From: Planctomycetota bacterium
GTDB lineage: Bacteria > Planctomycetota > Planctomycetia > Gemmatales > Gemmataceae
Length of the DNA stretch: 64,000 nt
NCBI GenBank assembly: GCA_021781415.1
Contig: JAJXWW010000163.1
Coordinates: forward strand, 1-64,000
Reading direction: 5' to 3'
Position numbers and translations under genes: made by a program. This document shows positions 21,535-31,414 of this stretch, one piece after another; position 1 is the first letter of the stretch; each line of letters starts with the position of its first letter. The notes below the pieces were generated by a model, which made no database searches, was not told the DNA's origin, and saw only the letters and a program-made list of their open reading frames with translations.

Positions 21535-21623
21535 AACCGGCAGCGTAAGCTGCCGGGTATGGCGAACCGGCAGCGTAAGCTGCCGGGTGATGGCGAAGCT
21601 GCCGGGCGATGGCTCCCCGGCAG
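21535..21623. repeat. Two tandem hairpin units of GGCGAACCGGCAGCGTAAGCTGCCGGGT plus degenerate third
   Basis: Direct reading; each unit contains CCGGCAGCGTAAGCTGCCGG. Related to the cluster at 38348-38455. Confidence 0.9.
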
Positions 21624-21636
21624 TTTCCCTGTCGCC

Positions 21637-21753
21637 TCACTTCGCCGCCGACTTGCTCTTCTCCCCGGTCGGCTTTTTGGCCAGGCGGTCTTCGTGTCGT
21701 TTGCGGCGGCGCAAGCGATCCGTGCGCCGTTTGCCGCCTCGATTGTATCCCAT
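21637..21753 (-). CDS. Small, highly basic 38-aa protein
   Basis: Reverse complement reads ATG...TGA: MGYNRGGKRRTDRLRRRKRHEDRLAKKPTGEKSKSAAK, preceded by GGAGA. 16 of 38 residues are Arg/Lys. Not in the ORF track (too short). Confidence 0.6.
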   Translation of the reverse strand: MGYNRGGKRRTDRLRRRKRHEDRLAKKPTGEKSKSAAK

Positions 21754-21918
21754 TGTCGGTCTCCTTTATGTGTAAAAACGCGAGTACGAACGGATGTCGT
21801 TCGCCCGCGCACTCGTTGGGTCGATTGTAGGGGCTTTTCGTCGTCGAGCAAGCGAAGGTTGTCTCCACGCCGGTTCAAATCTCTATCATGCTCACGGAGA
21901 GGCTTCACGGAGTGGACC

Positions 21919-23190
21919 ATGGGTTTGTCGATTCTCGCGTTGACCGTCGTGCTTTCTTACCTGCTTGGCGCGGTTCCGTTCGGCTATCTGATCGCGCGTT
22001 GGCGCGGCGTGGACATATTGAAGCACGGCAGCGGCAACATCGGCGCGACCAATGTGGGCCGGGTATTGGGAAGGCCGTTCGGTATTCTCGTGTTCCTTCT
22101 CGATTTCGCCAAGGGCGCGCTGCCGGCGCTGATCGCTCGGTGGTGGTCGGCGACGCACTCGTTGGACCTCCCCGCGGAGAGTCTGGCGGTGGCGGGAGCC
22201 GTGGCCGCATTTTTGGGACATCTCTACCCCGTTTATCTGCGTTTTCACGGCGGCAAAGGCGTGGCCACTGCGGCGGGCGCGGTGATGGTGCTGCTGCCGG
22301 GGCCGACCTCGGCGGCCTTACTGATTTGGCTGGCCGTTGTCGTCGCCTCGCGCACCGTCTCGTTGGCTTCTCTCGCCGCCGCCGCCGCGTTGTGCGTCGT
22401 TCGTCTGGCGACTGAGCCGCAGCCGTGGAGCGAGGAACAACGCATACTGACGCTGTTTTGCCTCCTCGCCGCAGGGATGATCGCCTTGCGCCATCGCGCC
22501 AATGTCGGCCGTCTGCTGCGCGGCAACGAAAATCAACTGAAGGATACCCCCGCCATGATGCACCTCAGTAAGATCGTTCATGTGTTGGCCCTCGGCCTGT
22601 GGTTCGGCACGACGATCTTTTTCAGCTTCGTCGTCGGCCTCAGTCTGTTCGGCACTTTCGAGACGATTGCCGCTCAACCGCCGGAGAAGCGCCCAGCATG
22701 GTTCCCCGCGTGGAAGGCCTTCGATGGTCCGCCACCGTCGCCGGACTTGCCCAATCCGCTGCGCAAGGAACAAGGCAGCCGCGCGGGAGGAGTAATCATC
22801 GCGCCGATGTTTCGCTGGTATTTCGGTATTCAAGGGGCTTGTGCGCTGTTGGCGACGGCGACGGCGTGGTCGTGGCGGCGCTCGCATCCAGGCCGCGTCC
22901 ATGCTTTGCGTGCCTTCGTCTTGCTGGCCGCACTCGTTACCGTGGGGGCGGGCGCGTGGCTGGAACACGAAGTCAACGCGCTGCGAGAGCCGCGCAACGC
23001 CGCCTTCGACGCGCTGCTGCGCCACGATCCGCCGCACCACGAAGACGTGGCCCCCACCGTCGCGGCACGGCAGACGTTCGCGCGCTGGCATTTGTACAGT
23101 CTGGGGGTGAACATGCTGACGGTGTTGTTGGTGACGGGAGCCATGACGCAGGCGGCATTCTTGCCTGCGGAAGACAAGAGCGACGGTTAG
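21919..23190 (+). CDS. plsY: PlsY-type glycerol-3-phosphate acyltransferase fused to a C-terminal DUF4149-like membrane domain
   Basis: YLLGAVPFGYLIARWRGVDILKHGSGNIGATNVGRVLG and FHGGKGVATAAGAV are PlsY motifs. The frame continues into MHLSKIVHVLALGLWFGTTIFFSFVVGLSLFGTFE, DUF4149-like. Confidence 0.87.
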   Translation: MGLSILALTVVLSYLLGAVPFGYLIARWRGVDILKHGSGNIGATNVGRVLGRPFGILVFLLDFAKGALPALIARWWSATHSLDLPAESLAVAGAVAAFLGHLYPVYLRFHGGKGVATAAGAVMVLLPGPTSAALLIWLAVVVASRTVSLASLAAAAALCVVRLATEPQPWSEEQRILTLFCLLAAGMIALRHRANVGRLLRGNENQLKDTPAMMHLSKIVHVLALGLWFGTTIFFSFVVGLSLFGTFETIAAQPPEKRPAWFPAWKAFDGPPPSPDLPNPLRKEQGSRAGGVIIAPMFRWYFGIQGACALLATATAWSWRRSHPGRVHALRAFVLLAALVTVGAGAWLEHEVNALREPRNAAFDALLRHDPPHHEDVAPTVAARQTFARWHLYSLGVNMLTVLLVTGAMTQAAFLPAEDKSDG

Positions 23191-23239
23191 CCGCGACGCG
23201 CAGCGGAGCGCGGGAGCAATCCCGCGTTCCGCCGCTGAG

Positions 23240-23375
23240 AGGCTATCCGCAAAGCCCCCCTCGCCCCTGTACTCAGGGGAGAGGGGTCGGGGGTGAGGGG
23301 CGAGAATACTCGAAAAACTCACCCCCTCACCCCAACCCCTCTCCCCCTGAGGACAGGGGGAGAGGGGCTTCTCGG
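23240..23375. repeat. C/T-G/A-rich dyad repeat of the GAGAGGGGTTGGGGGTGAGGGG family
   Basis: gccccctcgcccctgtactcaggggagaggggtcgggggtgagggg ... ctcaccccctcaccccaacccctctccccctgaggacagggggagagggg. Confidence 0.93.
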
Positions 23376-23410
23376 ATCGCTTCTGAGACGCAGCCAAACG
23401 GTAGTTCGGC

Positions 23411-24739
23411 TTACTTGGCCGAAGCCGGAATCTCCAGGCTGCCCACAAACGACAGATCGCGGGCACCGAGTTTATCCACCTGTTTGGGCGTCATTGTGAA
23501 TACGACGATGGTTTGTTCGCCGTCGGCGGTGGCGATGAGATAGCAATTCTGCACGGCGGCGACTCCATCCATCTGCCCCGACGACGAATAGCGATAAATC
23601 CAGCGGCCCTTCTCGGCGGGCACTTCGCCGGACTGCAATTCCTTTTCCGGTTCCCAGCCGGCCATGTCGTTCATGGTCTGCTTGAACTCTTCCGGCGTCA
23701 TATGCTTGTCCTTGTCCGCCTTCTTCCACGGCGTCACCGTCGCCTGGGCCACGAAGTCGCCGCGATCCATGCAACGCAACACCAGCTGATCCTTTACCTG
23801 CGCCGTGACGTGCCATTCGCGCGGATACAGCATCGAATAGCGATTTTGTCGATCTCGATAGTCGAGTTGAGTCATCGACGCGGGCGGCTCCCAATCCGAC
23901 GGCACCGAGACCAGCGACACGTCCGAAAGCGCGGCCGGCTGCTCGATCAGTTGACGCATCAGCTTGGTCGTCGATTCGACGACCGTGATGGGGCTGACCG
24001 GACCTTGATCGCGCTCGTCCTTCTGCTTCCATTCGAGCGAGGTAAGACAGTTCGACTTTCGATCGAATCGAGCGATGGCCTCGATCTTCAACTTGGCGAT
24101 GGCACCGAGGTCGATGCCGTTGGCCGTGCCCTCGAAGCGAAGCGTCGCCGCGTCGTCCGCGACCGCTTCGAGTTTGCCCGTCAGCGTGTGTTCGGTCAAC
24201 CCCTCAAAGTTGCACAGCGCTTGCACGACACTGGCGGGGACTTTCCAGGTATCGCCGACGGCTACATCCTTTTCGGGCAGAAGTCCGGCGACGGCGGCGC
24301 TGTCGAAGTGGCCGGCGCTCAGGTCCAGTTCCTCGCGCGTGAGCGGGCCGGAGGGCGAATACACCAGCGCGCGGTCGTTGTGTCGCTGGGAGACGAACAG
24401 GCGGCGTTCTGTGCGTAGAACGCGATCGTTCTTGTCCTCGCCAACGAGAATCGTCGCCCGGGCCGTCTCGTACAACCGCGCCGTCTTTTCGACGCTGCCG
24501 TCGCGGCCCACAATCAGCAGGCGCTCGGGATATTCGTGAACGGCGGAGGCTTCGAGTTTGAGGGGCACGGTCTTGTCGTCCTTGCGAATGCGCATTTCGC
24601 CGGACAGCTTCATGTCGAGTTTAATCTTGAAACAAGCGCCGGCCTTCGCCGACTCGCGCATAGCGCAAGTCTGCCCCCAGCCGAACGGCGTCGCCGCCAA
24701 CAACAGCCCCAACGTCCCCACAACGCGCCACGCAGACAT
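23411..24739 (-). CDS. Secreted hypothetical protein
   Basis: Signal peptide MSAWRVVGTLGLLLAATPFGWGQ; 442-aa product. Confidence 0.8.
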   Translation of the reverse strand: MSAWRVVGTLGLLLAATPFGWGQTCAMRESAKAGACFKIKLDMKLSGEMRIRKDDKTVPLKLEASAVHEYPERLLIVGRDGSVEKTARLYETARATILVGEDKNDRVLRTERRLFVSQRHNDRALVYSPSGPLTREELDLSAGHFDSAAVAGLLPEKDVAVGDTWKVPASVVQALCNFEGLTEHTLTGKLEAVADDAATLRFEGTANGIDLGAIAKLKIEAIARFDRKSNCLTSLEWKQKDERDQGPVSPITVVESTTKLMRQLIEQPAALSDVSLVSVPSDWEPPASMTQLDYRDRQNRYSMLYPREWHVTAQVKDQLVLRCMDRGDFVAQATVTPWKKADKDKHMTPEEFKQTMNDMAGWEPEKELQSGEVPAEKGRWIYRYSSSGQMDGVAAVQNCYLIATADGEQTIVVFTMTPKQVDKLGARDLSFVGSLEIPASAK

Positions 24740-24943
24740 GGTTTCCCCTCCTCCTCGAAATCCGCTCTCCACCGAGCGGCGCGGCACCATACCCACTTGT
24801 GGCTTCGGCGTCAACGGTGACGACGAAAGGGGATCGATGTCAACTCTCCATGGCAAAGTGCGGGGAATAGGAGCAATGCACTGAATGACGCAACACCGAT
24901 CGAGACGCGCCTAATTTTGGATGGGAGCGTCACGGAGCTTCTC

Positions 24944-25051
24944 GTTCCCACGCTCCGCGTGGGAACGCAAGTCCCGCCGCGCCGCGGCGCGCCCGACGGG
25001 GCGCAGAGCGTCCGCGCTCGTTCCCACCCACGCAGGAGCGTGGGAACGAGA
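24944..25051. repeat. CTCGTTCCCACGCTCCGCGTGGGAACG-family palindromic repeat (inverted pair)
   Basis: gttcccacgctccgcgtgggaac ... gttcccacccacgcaggagcgtgggaacg. Confidence 0.85.
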
Positions 25052-25280
25052 ATCAATGAAGCAGAGCAAGCGCCGCGTCAGGCGGTGATTTGGTGGAAAT
25101 TGTCGTTCGGCACGCAGTCGCCAGAAGGGAGCCGGTTTGTCGAGCAATTGCTGACGAGGGTGGAAACGTTTCGGCGGCAAAAGCGGAGTGTACGTTCTTG
25201 GATGGTGGAGGCAGTCGAGGCTCGCTTCGCGGGCAAATCTGCTCCATCTCTCTTGTCCGGGGTGTGAACCTTTACGGATA

Positions 25281-26219
25281 TTAAAGTGAAGACGGCGCGT
25301 CGGATTGTGTTTCCTTGACAGGGAGAGAGAGTCTCTTGATTCGATTGCTCCACATGGTAACGAGGCCGATGAAGCCGATACTCATACCCACCAAGTCGAA
25401 AGTTAATCGAAATGGTTCATTCGGTGGATTTACACTAAGATGAAGTCCACCCATCACGATCAGAAAGACGAACAGTACCCTAAGTCGCTGAAGACCGGGT
25501 GGATAATCCGGGCTTACCCGCTTAAGAAAGCCATAAATGAGTGGGCACACAAATCCACCAATCAGAGCGAACTCCAGCACTTGCTCAAGATTAATCCTGG
25601 GCTTCGGTACATCAGCAACCAGGCCGGACTGGTAGTCGTATGAAGGCTCGAATGAGAAAGAATCTAAAATGAATTCGAATTCTGCCCTGTAGCGCCTCAC
25701 ATCGTCCGCTGAAAAGGTGAAATTCAGCTGGGCCACGCCAGCCTTACCAGGACAGATGCAAGTCTTGCCCGTCGACTTGCCTCGATTTCCGAGGACCACG
25801 AACTGCTCGCTCTCGACAATCACCATGTTTCTGCGCCGATCTATCACTGATTTTGCAAGCTTCGTGGCTTTCACAAATCTATTTAGTTTGTTGTCCATCG
25901 ATTCGGCATCGCTGTCGAGACCAGCTGCCAGTTCGTCCAGTGTCGGCATACGGCAGATTTGGCGACTGATGAGCAAATAGGGGAAGTCCCCAACTGGCCT
26001 GTCACTTCTTTGGAACCAAGCGTCGTATTTCGGAGGAGTATTCCCGGTATGAAGTCGGAACTCCTCAACGACCTGATCCAGGATTTCGGAGGGAAGACGC
26101 CGCCAGCCCTCCGGGAACTTGATCGAGTAATGAAGTTCTGGATCGCTGTACTGGATACCCTCACCATGAAGGGGAACTGTGGCGATGAGGAGAACAAGAC
26201 AGAGCATAGCCGTTTTCAT
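25281..26219 (-). CDS. Hypothetical secreted/membrane protein
   Basis: Signal peptide MKTAMLCLVLLIATVPLHGEG and C-terminal TM helices; noticeably lower GC than its neighbours. Confidence 0.7.
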   Translation of the reverse strand: MKTAMLCLVLLIATVPLHGEGIQYSDPELHYSIKFPEGWRRLPSEILDQVVEEFRLHTGNTPPKYDAWFQRSDRPVGDFPYLLISRQICRMPTLDELAAGLDSDAESMDNKLNRFVKATKLAKSVIDRRRNMVIVESEQFVVLGNRGKSTGKTCICPGKAGVAQLNFTFSADDVRRYRAEFEFILDSFSFEPSYDYQSGLVADVPKPRINLEQVLEFALIGGFVCPLIYGFLKRVSPDYPPGLQRLRVLFVFLIVMGGLHLSVNPPNEPFRLTFDLVGMSIGFIGLVTMWSNRIKRLSLPVKETQSDAPSSL

Positions 26220-26342
26220 TGTCTGACTCTGTTCCTCGGTTCGATTTTACGACGTCGGCCTGTAATGGTTCAGCCTAAATCGGATAATCGCGGCGTTTGA
26301 ATTAGAGACTCAAGGATGACATCGCTCGAAGCGCTCAGAGGA

Positions 26343-27118
26343 TTGTACAGGTGTTTGAATCGGTGGCTACGGCTTCCTCTCCTCTGTCGCCGGGTGCCGG
26401 TGGGGCCAGGTTCGGCACGGGGATGTTGAGACGCTGGCATAGTTCCAGGGTCGTGTCGTAGATCGACAACTTTTGGGCACAAGCCTACAGGTCCAGGCCA
26501 TCGCCGGAACGACCGCACTTGAAATGGTGAAAGATGTGGTTTTCAGTATTGACGCTAAAGCAGCAGACCTCGCCACGCGTCGAGCCGTGCAATTGGACAG
26601 GGACCGTGTTGCTGGCCGGGGCGGTCGAAACGAGGCACGAAACCCAACAGCGTCAGCACCTGGACGATGGTGATGCTCGCGCGCAGAGCCGGGAAGTCAA
26701 TGGCTGAACGCGACGGGTCGGGCAATTCTTGCCGTCGCTCGTGTTGCCGCGTTTGCTGTTGCTTAGGGCGTTCGCGTGCCTCGGCCAGCTTGCGTTCGCG
26801 TTCGGCATGAATGGCCGCGTCGTTGCCCAGCAGCTTGTCCTGGGGCGTGACGTAACCGATGGCACTGTGCAAGCGAGCAGTGTTGTAGTGTTCGACGTAG
26901 CCACGGGCGACGACATTGGAATCGAGCTTTGCGAAGGTCATTCGGCGATAGCCCTCCGAAGGATTCTTCCCGGCAAACTGGCAGATGCGTTCGATTTCGA
27001 CCTGGCTGAGCGCGTGTGAATTCTTAGTCAATTGTATACCATATTGCCAATTTGGCAGGTTATAAGTTGTTGTGCAATAATCGGTTGCGAACATAGTGCA
27101 TATAAGCAATGGATACAA
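26343..27118 (-). pseudogene. Decayed integrase-core transposase fragment joined to a CHC2-like zinc finger
   Basis: Integrase remnants QVEIERICQFAGKNPSEGYRRMTF and VVARGYVEHYNTARLHSAIGYVTPQDKLLG with an apparent internal deletion. Then ALRASITIVQVLTLLGFVPRFDRPGQQHGPCPI, a frameshift, HGSTRGEVCCFSVNTENHIFHHFKCGRSGDGLDL, stop. Confidence 0.75.
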
Positions 27119-27283
27119 ATGTCGAATAATTCACATGCTCTGAGGCAAAACAAAACAGCTTTCGCTCATTGACACGGAAGCCCCTGCCCGGCGATCGTCC
27201 GAGGCTTCAGGCGTGGGTACGTCTTGACCATCCTTGGAGAATCCTAGAGAGTAAACATTGCCTGCTTTCAAGGAGAACTTTCC

Positions 27284-29104
27284 ATGTTTCGCATCTTTTG
27301 CGGCTCCACTCCTCGGCACGGTTTCTTGCTTCTTTTGGCTTGGTGCGTCGTCTTCTCTCCCACTTCGGCAGCGGCTCTGCCGGACTTGAAAAAATGGACG
27401 CCGGAGGGACGCGCGCGGATCGACCGCTCGGCGGAACGGTATCCGCTCGACTCCCCGAAGCAACAGACGCGCAACGCGGCGGGCAACTTGCCTCTGTGGG
27501 CTTTGAGCCATCTCGCGCTGTCCGCCGAAGACGAGGCGGAACACGCCCAGGCCGCCCGCAAACAGATACTCGAGAAGGAGCGCAAGGTCGAGACGCCGGC
27601 GGCGGCGCGGCGGGCACTCGACCATTTGGTGAAGCACCTGCCTCGATCCCTTAAATCGGAAGCATTCGAGTATCGGATAATTGTCATCGATAAACCGGAT
27701 GCCGTCGTCTTCACGCTGGGCGGAGGAATTATCTATCTCTCAAATCCTTTACTCGACGCCTTGCTGTCGGACAAAGAGCGCGGCGAAACGGCCTTGGCGT
27801 TCGTGCTGGCGCACCAGCTGGGCCACATGGCTTTGCAGCACACGCGACGCGGCTGGCAGGTGCAAGAGTTGGAGCAGGAATTGCAAAAGGGAATCGAGTT
27901 GCACATCGCTCGACCGGCACTGCGCGATGCGCTGCATACCGGCGTTCAAGCGGCCGGCGAGCGCACGAGGTTTCTCTATTCGCGCCAGCAGATTTACGAA
28001 GCCGACACATTCGCCCGCCAGCTGTGCCGCAACGCCGATTTGTCCGCCGATGCCGCCCTCGACGCCCTGCGTTGGTTGGCAGTCGTCGATGAGCCGCCCC
28101 TGCTCGACGACGATAAGTATGCCCCCAAGGCCGACGATCCCCAGCGCGAGACGCCCCCGGCCTTGCTGCGGCTGCGCCGTCTGTTCGCGGAGCGCGACGG
28201 ACTGGTGGACGACAAAACAGATAAATATGGACTTTTTATCTGGAATAAGGTCGGCGACACCTTCGAGCGCTGCGGCAAGCAGTCCCTCGCCGTCGAGGAC
28301 AAGACCATCGTTTTCGTCCACGGCTTTCGCGGCGACATGCGAACCTTTCGTGCCTATTTGAAAGCGTTCGCCGACGACAAAGTCTTGAGCCAGTACAAAT
28401 TGCTCGTCTTTCGTTACCCCAACAACGCCGGACTCGAACGCAGCGGTCAATTCCTCGTCCGCGAGATGCGCCGTGCCGTCGTCGCGCCGGCGAAGACCTT
28501 CTTCGTCTGCCACAGCGCCGGCGGACTCGTCTTTCGCTGGTACGCCGAGATTCGCAAACAACCCTTCGACCGCGCCGTCCTCCTGTCCACGCCGAACCAG
28601 GGGACGAACATGACCGCGTTGCGCTACCTCACGGACATCGGTGCTTTTTTCGACGAATGGAAGAACAACGGCCCCGGCGCGCTGGCACGCATGCTGCCCG
28701 AAGGCGAAGGGCAACTCGTTCTCGACGTATCGCGCGATAGTTTGTTTTTGCAATATCTGGGACACAATGCCGATCTCGCCAAGCGCTACCACGTTTTCTC
28801 CGGCGAATGTCTGCGACCGGCGGCCCTGTTCGCCTTGGAGGCCGGACTCATTGCCACCAAGCGCGTGCTGCTCAATCGCTTGATGCCGCGCATGGAATCG
28901 ATGGTCCTGCGCCGGCAGATTCAGCGTCGCATCGAGAAGCTGCGCATCCCCGCCGAGATCGCGCGCGGCGACCTGGTTGTTTCGGCGAACAGCGCCTTGC
29001 TCAACGACGCCGGGCGCTCGACGCGCACCGCGCTGAATCACGAGCAGTTCGAGACGGACGAGAGCGTAATCGAAGAAATAGCGGATTCAATTAAGAGAAA
29101 ATAA
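27284..29104 (+). CDS. M48-like metalloprotease-type domain fused to an alpha/beta-hydrolase (lipase-like) domain
   Basis: Signal peptide; AFVLAHQLGHMALQH and YEADTFARQLC (M48-like); TIVFVHGFRGDMRTF and FFVCHSAGGLVFRW (alpha/beta hydrolase). Confidence 0.75.
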   Translation: MFRIFCGSTPRHGFLLLLAWCVVFSPTSAAALPDLKKWTPEGRARIDRSAERYPLDSPKQQTRNAAGNLPLWALSHLALSAEDEAEHAQAARKQILEKERKVETPAAARRALDHLVKHLPRSLKSEAFEYRIIVIDKPDAVVFTLGGGIIYLSNPLLDALLSDKERGETALAFVLAHQLGHMALQHTRRGWQVQELEQELQKGIELHIARPALRDALHTGVQAAGERTRFLYSRQQIYEADTFARQLCRNADLSADAALDALRWLAVVDEPPLLDDDKYAPKADDPQRETPPALLRLRRLFAERDGLVDDKTDKYGLFIWNKVGDTFERCGKQSLAVEDKTIVFVHGFRGDMRTFRAYLKAFADDKVLSQYKLLVFRYPNNAGLERSGQFLVREMRRAVVAPAKTFFVCHSAGGLVFRWYAEIRKQPFDRAVLLSTPNQGTNMTALRYLTDIGAFFDEWKNNGPGALARMLPEGEGQLVLDVSRDSLFLQYLGHNADLAKRYHVFSGECLRPAALFALEAGLIATKRVLLNRLMPRMESMVLRRQIQRRIEKLRIPAEIARGDLVVSANSALLNDAGRSTRTALNHEQFETDESVIEEIADSIKRK

Positions 29105-29146
29105 CACGGCACCCGAACGGCATCGGGTTCGCCGCCGGAGGTACGA

Positions 29147-30373
29147 TCATTTACCGTCGAACAAATCGTGTTCCGGCCATCTGTCGATTTTTTCAATCGC
29201 CTCGTGGAGGATCGGCCACGGTCTCTTGGCTGCCGCCTTGCGGTCCCGTCTGCCGGCTTCCTCGTCATCGCCTTTGAAATTGCCGTTGAAGAACGCCGCC
29301 CAACAGACGCCGTTGGGCATGTGTTCGATCCAGGTGGCGATACCGGCCACGCCGCCGTTTTTCGAGTACAGGACGCCTTCCGGCGAACGCTGCACCACAT
29401 CCCAACCCAGGCCGTTATGGCGCTCGTTCGCTTTCTTGCCCAGCGACGGCAAAGGGGCCAGCATTTGTTGATAGGATCGTTCCGATAAGAAACGCCGGCC
29501 GCGGCCGCCGTCCAGCGCGGTTACGAACCGCATGGCATCCACGGTCGAAAGTACCCAATTGCCGCCCCCTTGCTTCATCTGGCCGTGTCCGCCGGGGTGC
29601 CGCTTGCCGCTGGCGGGGTAGCGATGAACCTCGTCCGGCAAATAGCCTTCCATGCGGTCGAGGTGAACGTCGTGAATGCCCATCGGTTTGAAAACGTGTT
29701 CGATCGTGTACTTTTCGTATTCTTGACCCGCCGCCTGTTCCACGACCAGACGCAGCGTCAGAAAGCCGAGATTGGAATATCTCGTCTCGGTGCCCGGATC
29801 GAACAGCAGCGGCTTGCTCATGTCGAACGCGATGACTTGTCTCAGAGAGATCGGCGGTTCGATTTTCAGGCGGCGTTCGATTTCTGGAAGCGAGCCTTGG
29901 CTGCGCGCCATGCCGCCGGCGTGATGCAGCAGTTGGCGCACGGTTATTTCTCGCAGTCGGGGATCGACCTTCGCGCTCGGAAATGGTTTGAGATCCTTGA
30001 GCAACACGAACACCTTATCGTCCAAACGGAGTCTCCCCTCATCCACGAGCTTCAAAAGGGTTACACCGATGATGGGTTTGCAACAACTGGCGATATTGAA
30101 GCGCGAGATGGGGCGCACGGGTTTGTTGTTCTCCACGTTGGCCCAACCGTAGCCGTGCGCGAACACCAGCCGGCCATCCTTGGCAATGGCCAACGATGCG
30201 CCGGGAATGTCGTGTTCGCGGAGAAACTGCACCATCAGCCGATCGAGCCGTTGCAGGCGCGGCGCGGCTTTGCCGGTAATCGGCGGTTCTCTCTTCTCGG
30301 CACCGCGCAGAGGAGACACGGCGGCCAACGAAACGCAAATCCACAACGAGAACAATCGAAGAAGAGAAGACAT
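29147..30373 (-). CDS. Secreted beta-lactamase-family serine hydrolase
   Basis: Signal peptide; NIASCCKPIIG (SxxK), YSNLGF (YxN), GGHGQMKQGGGNW. Confidence 0.9.
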   Translation of the reverse strand: MSSLLRLFSLWICVSLAAVSPLRGAEKREPPITGKAAPRLQRLDRLMVQFLREHDIPGASLAIAKDGRLVFAHGYGWANVENNKPVRPISRFNIASCCKPIIGVTLLKLVDEGRLRLDDKVFVLLKDLKPFPSAKVDPRLREITVRQLLHHAGGMARSQGSLPEIERRLKIEPPISLRQVIAFDMSKPLLFDPGTETRYSNLGFLTLRLVVEQAAGQEYEKYTIEHVFKPMGIHDVHLDRMEGYLPDEVHRYPASGKRHPGGHGQMKQGGGNWVLSTVDAMRFVTALDGGRGRRFLSERSYQQMLAPLPSLGKKANERHNGLGWDVVQRSPEGVLYSKNGGVAGIATWIEHMPNGVCWAAFFNGNFKGDDEEAGRRDRKAAAKRPWPILHEAIEKIDRWPEHDLFDGK

Positions 30374-30933
30374 GAAGTGAGTCTCCAAGCCGAACGGCCT
30401 TACGGCGAACGATTTCGTCGACGCCCTAGAAGCCTTAACTTACAAAAAAGGGAGTGAATGAGTCAAGTTTCATGCCGGGGATCGCTTGGATCTCCAGATA
30501 GCGTTCGATTTCTCTGTCGCGTTGGTCGAAGCGCTGGCGAAAGGAGGACTCGGAAGACCTTCGCTGCCATCCCAATCGTTCGGAGATCGAGGGCGGTATT
30601 TTGGAGCAAAAGCAAAATGAGTGATCCCCGTCTTCGATTGTGCCGTTATAATACCAATGGGCTTCGATGTCCGTCGATGCCTCAATCGTGCGATAGGGTG
30701 GGCACGGATGACCGATACGAACGGTTCTGCGAGAAGCGGAACCCGGTCGGCAAGTTAATCGCTCTCGGTAAGGTCCGCACGTTGGACACGAACCACCCTG
30801 CTCGCACCGGCTCATCCGCCTGGACCGCACGGACGGCTCTCCTTCCAGGCCGATGAATCCTCTGTGGGTCATTCGTGCAGCACCATCGGGATGCGTCTTC
30901 GTGATCCGGCTGGGACGCGAAAGGGCCGATCCC

Positions 30934-31407
30934 ATGTTCCACGCTCTGTCTTCGTTGGGCAAGGCGGCGGCATTGCTCGCGGTGGTTTTAGCCGCCGCTC
31001 CCCATGCCTCCGCTCAAACCTCGTCATCGGGACACGTTCCCGCTCGGACGCCGTATCCCTCCCGCAACTCCGTGGACGCGACCACCCCCCAACTCTACCC
31101 CGGCGACCACCTCTTCCAAGCGACCATGAAAATCGCGCGCTCGTATCGCAATGTCGAAAGACCTGTTCAAGTTCCGCCTCGCCGCCCAACCGCGCTGCAA
31201 GGGAAGGTCGTGCCGATGGAAGTGACCGTGACCGAACCGGAGGGGCCAACCGAGATGGTTTCCATTCGTGGGCCGGACGGTCAAGTCCGTTCGTTCCCCC
31301 TCGTCGGCGGACGCAAGGCGATTAAGGCGCGCACGCTCATTGTCCGTCCGGGGCAGACGCTCAACCTGACGATTTACGGAGGCCGCGTGACGGTGGCGCG
31401 AAAGTGA
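30934..31407 (+). CDS. Secreted hypothetical protein
   Basis: MFHALSSLGKAAALLAVVLAAAPHASA signal peptide; 157 aa. Confidence 0.7.
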   Translation: MFHALSSLGKAAALLAVVLAAAPHASAQTSSSGHVPARTPYPSRNSVDATTPQLYPGDHLFQATMKIARSYRNVERPVQVPPRRPTALQGKVVPMEVTVTEPEGPTEMVSIRGPDGQVRSFPLVGGRKAIKARTLIVRPGQTLNLTIYGGRVTVARK

Positions 31408-31414
31408 TTGCCCA

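Noticed and set aside
27749-29041. 430-aa minus-strand ORF opposite the M48-like/hydrolase gene
   Set aside because: Shadow ORF; the plus strand carries a signal peptide and domain motifs.
30435-30962. 175-aa minus-strand ORF in the gap between the serine hydrolase and secreted hypothetical genes
   Set aside because: No recognisable motif, no clear start or ribosome-binding site, and it overlaps the plus-strand signal-peptide ORF at 30934. It could be a gene remnant but I cannot support it.
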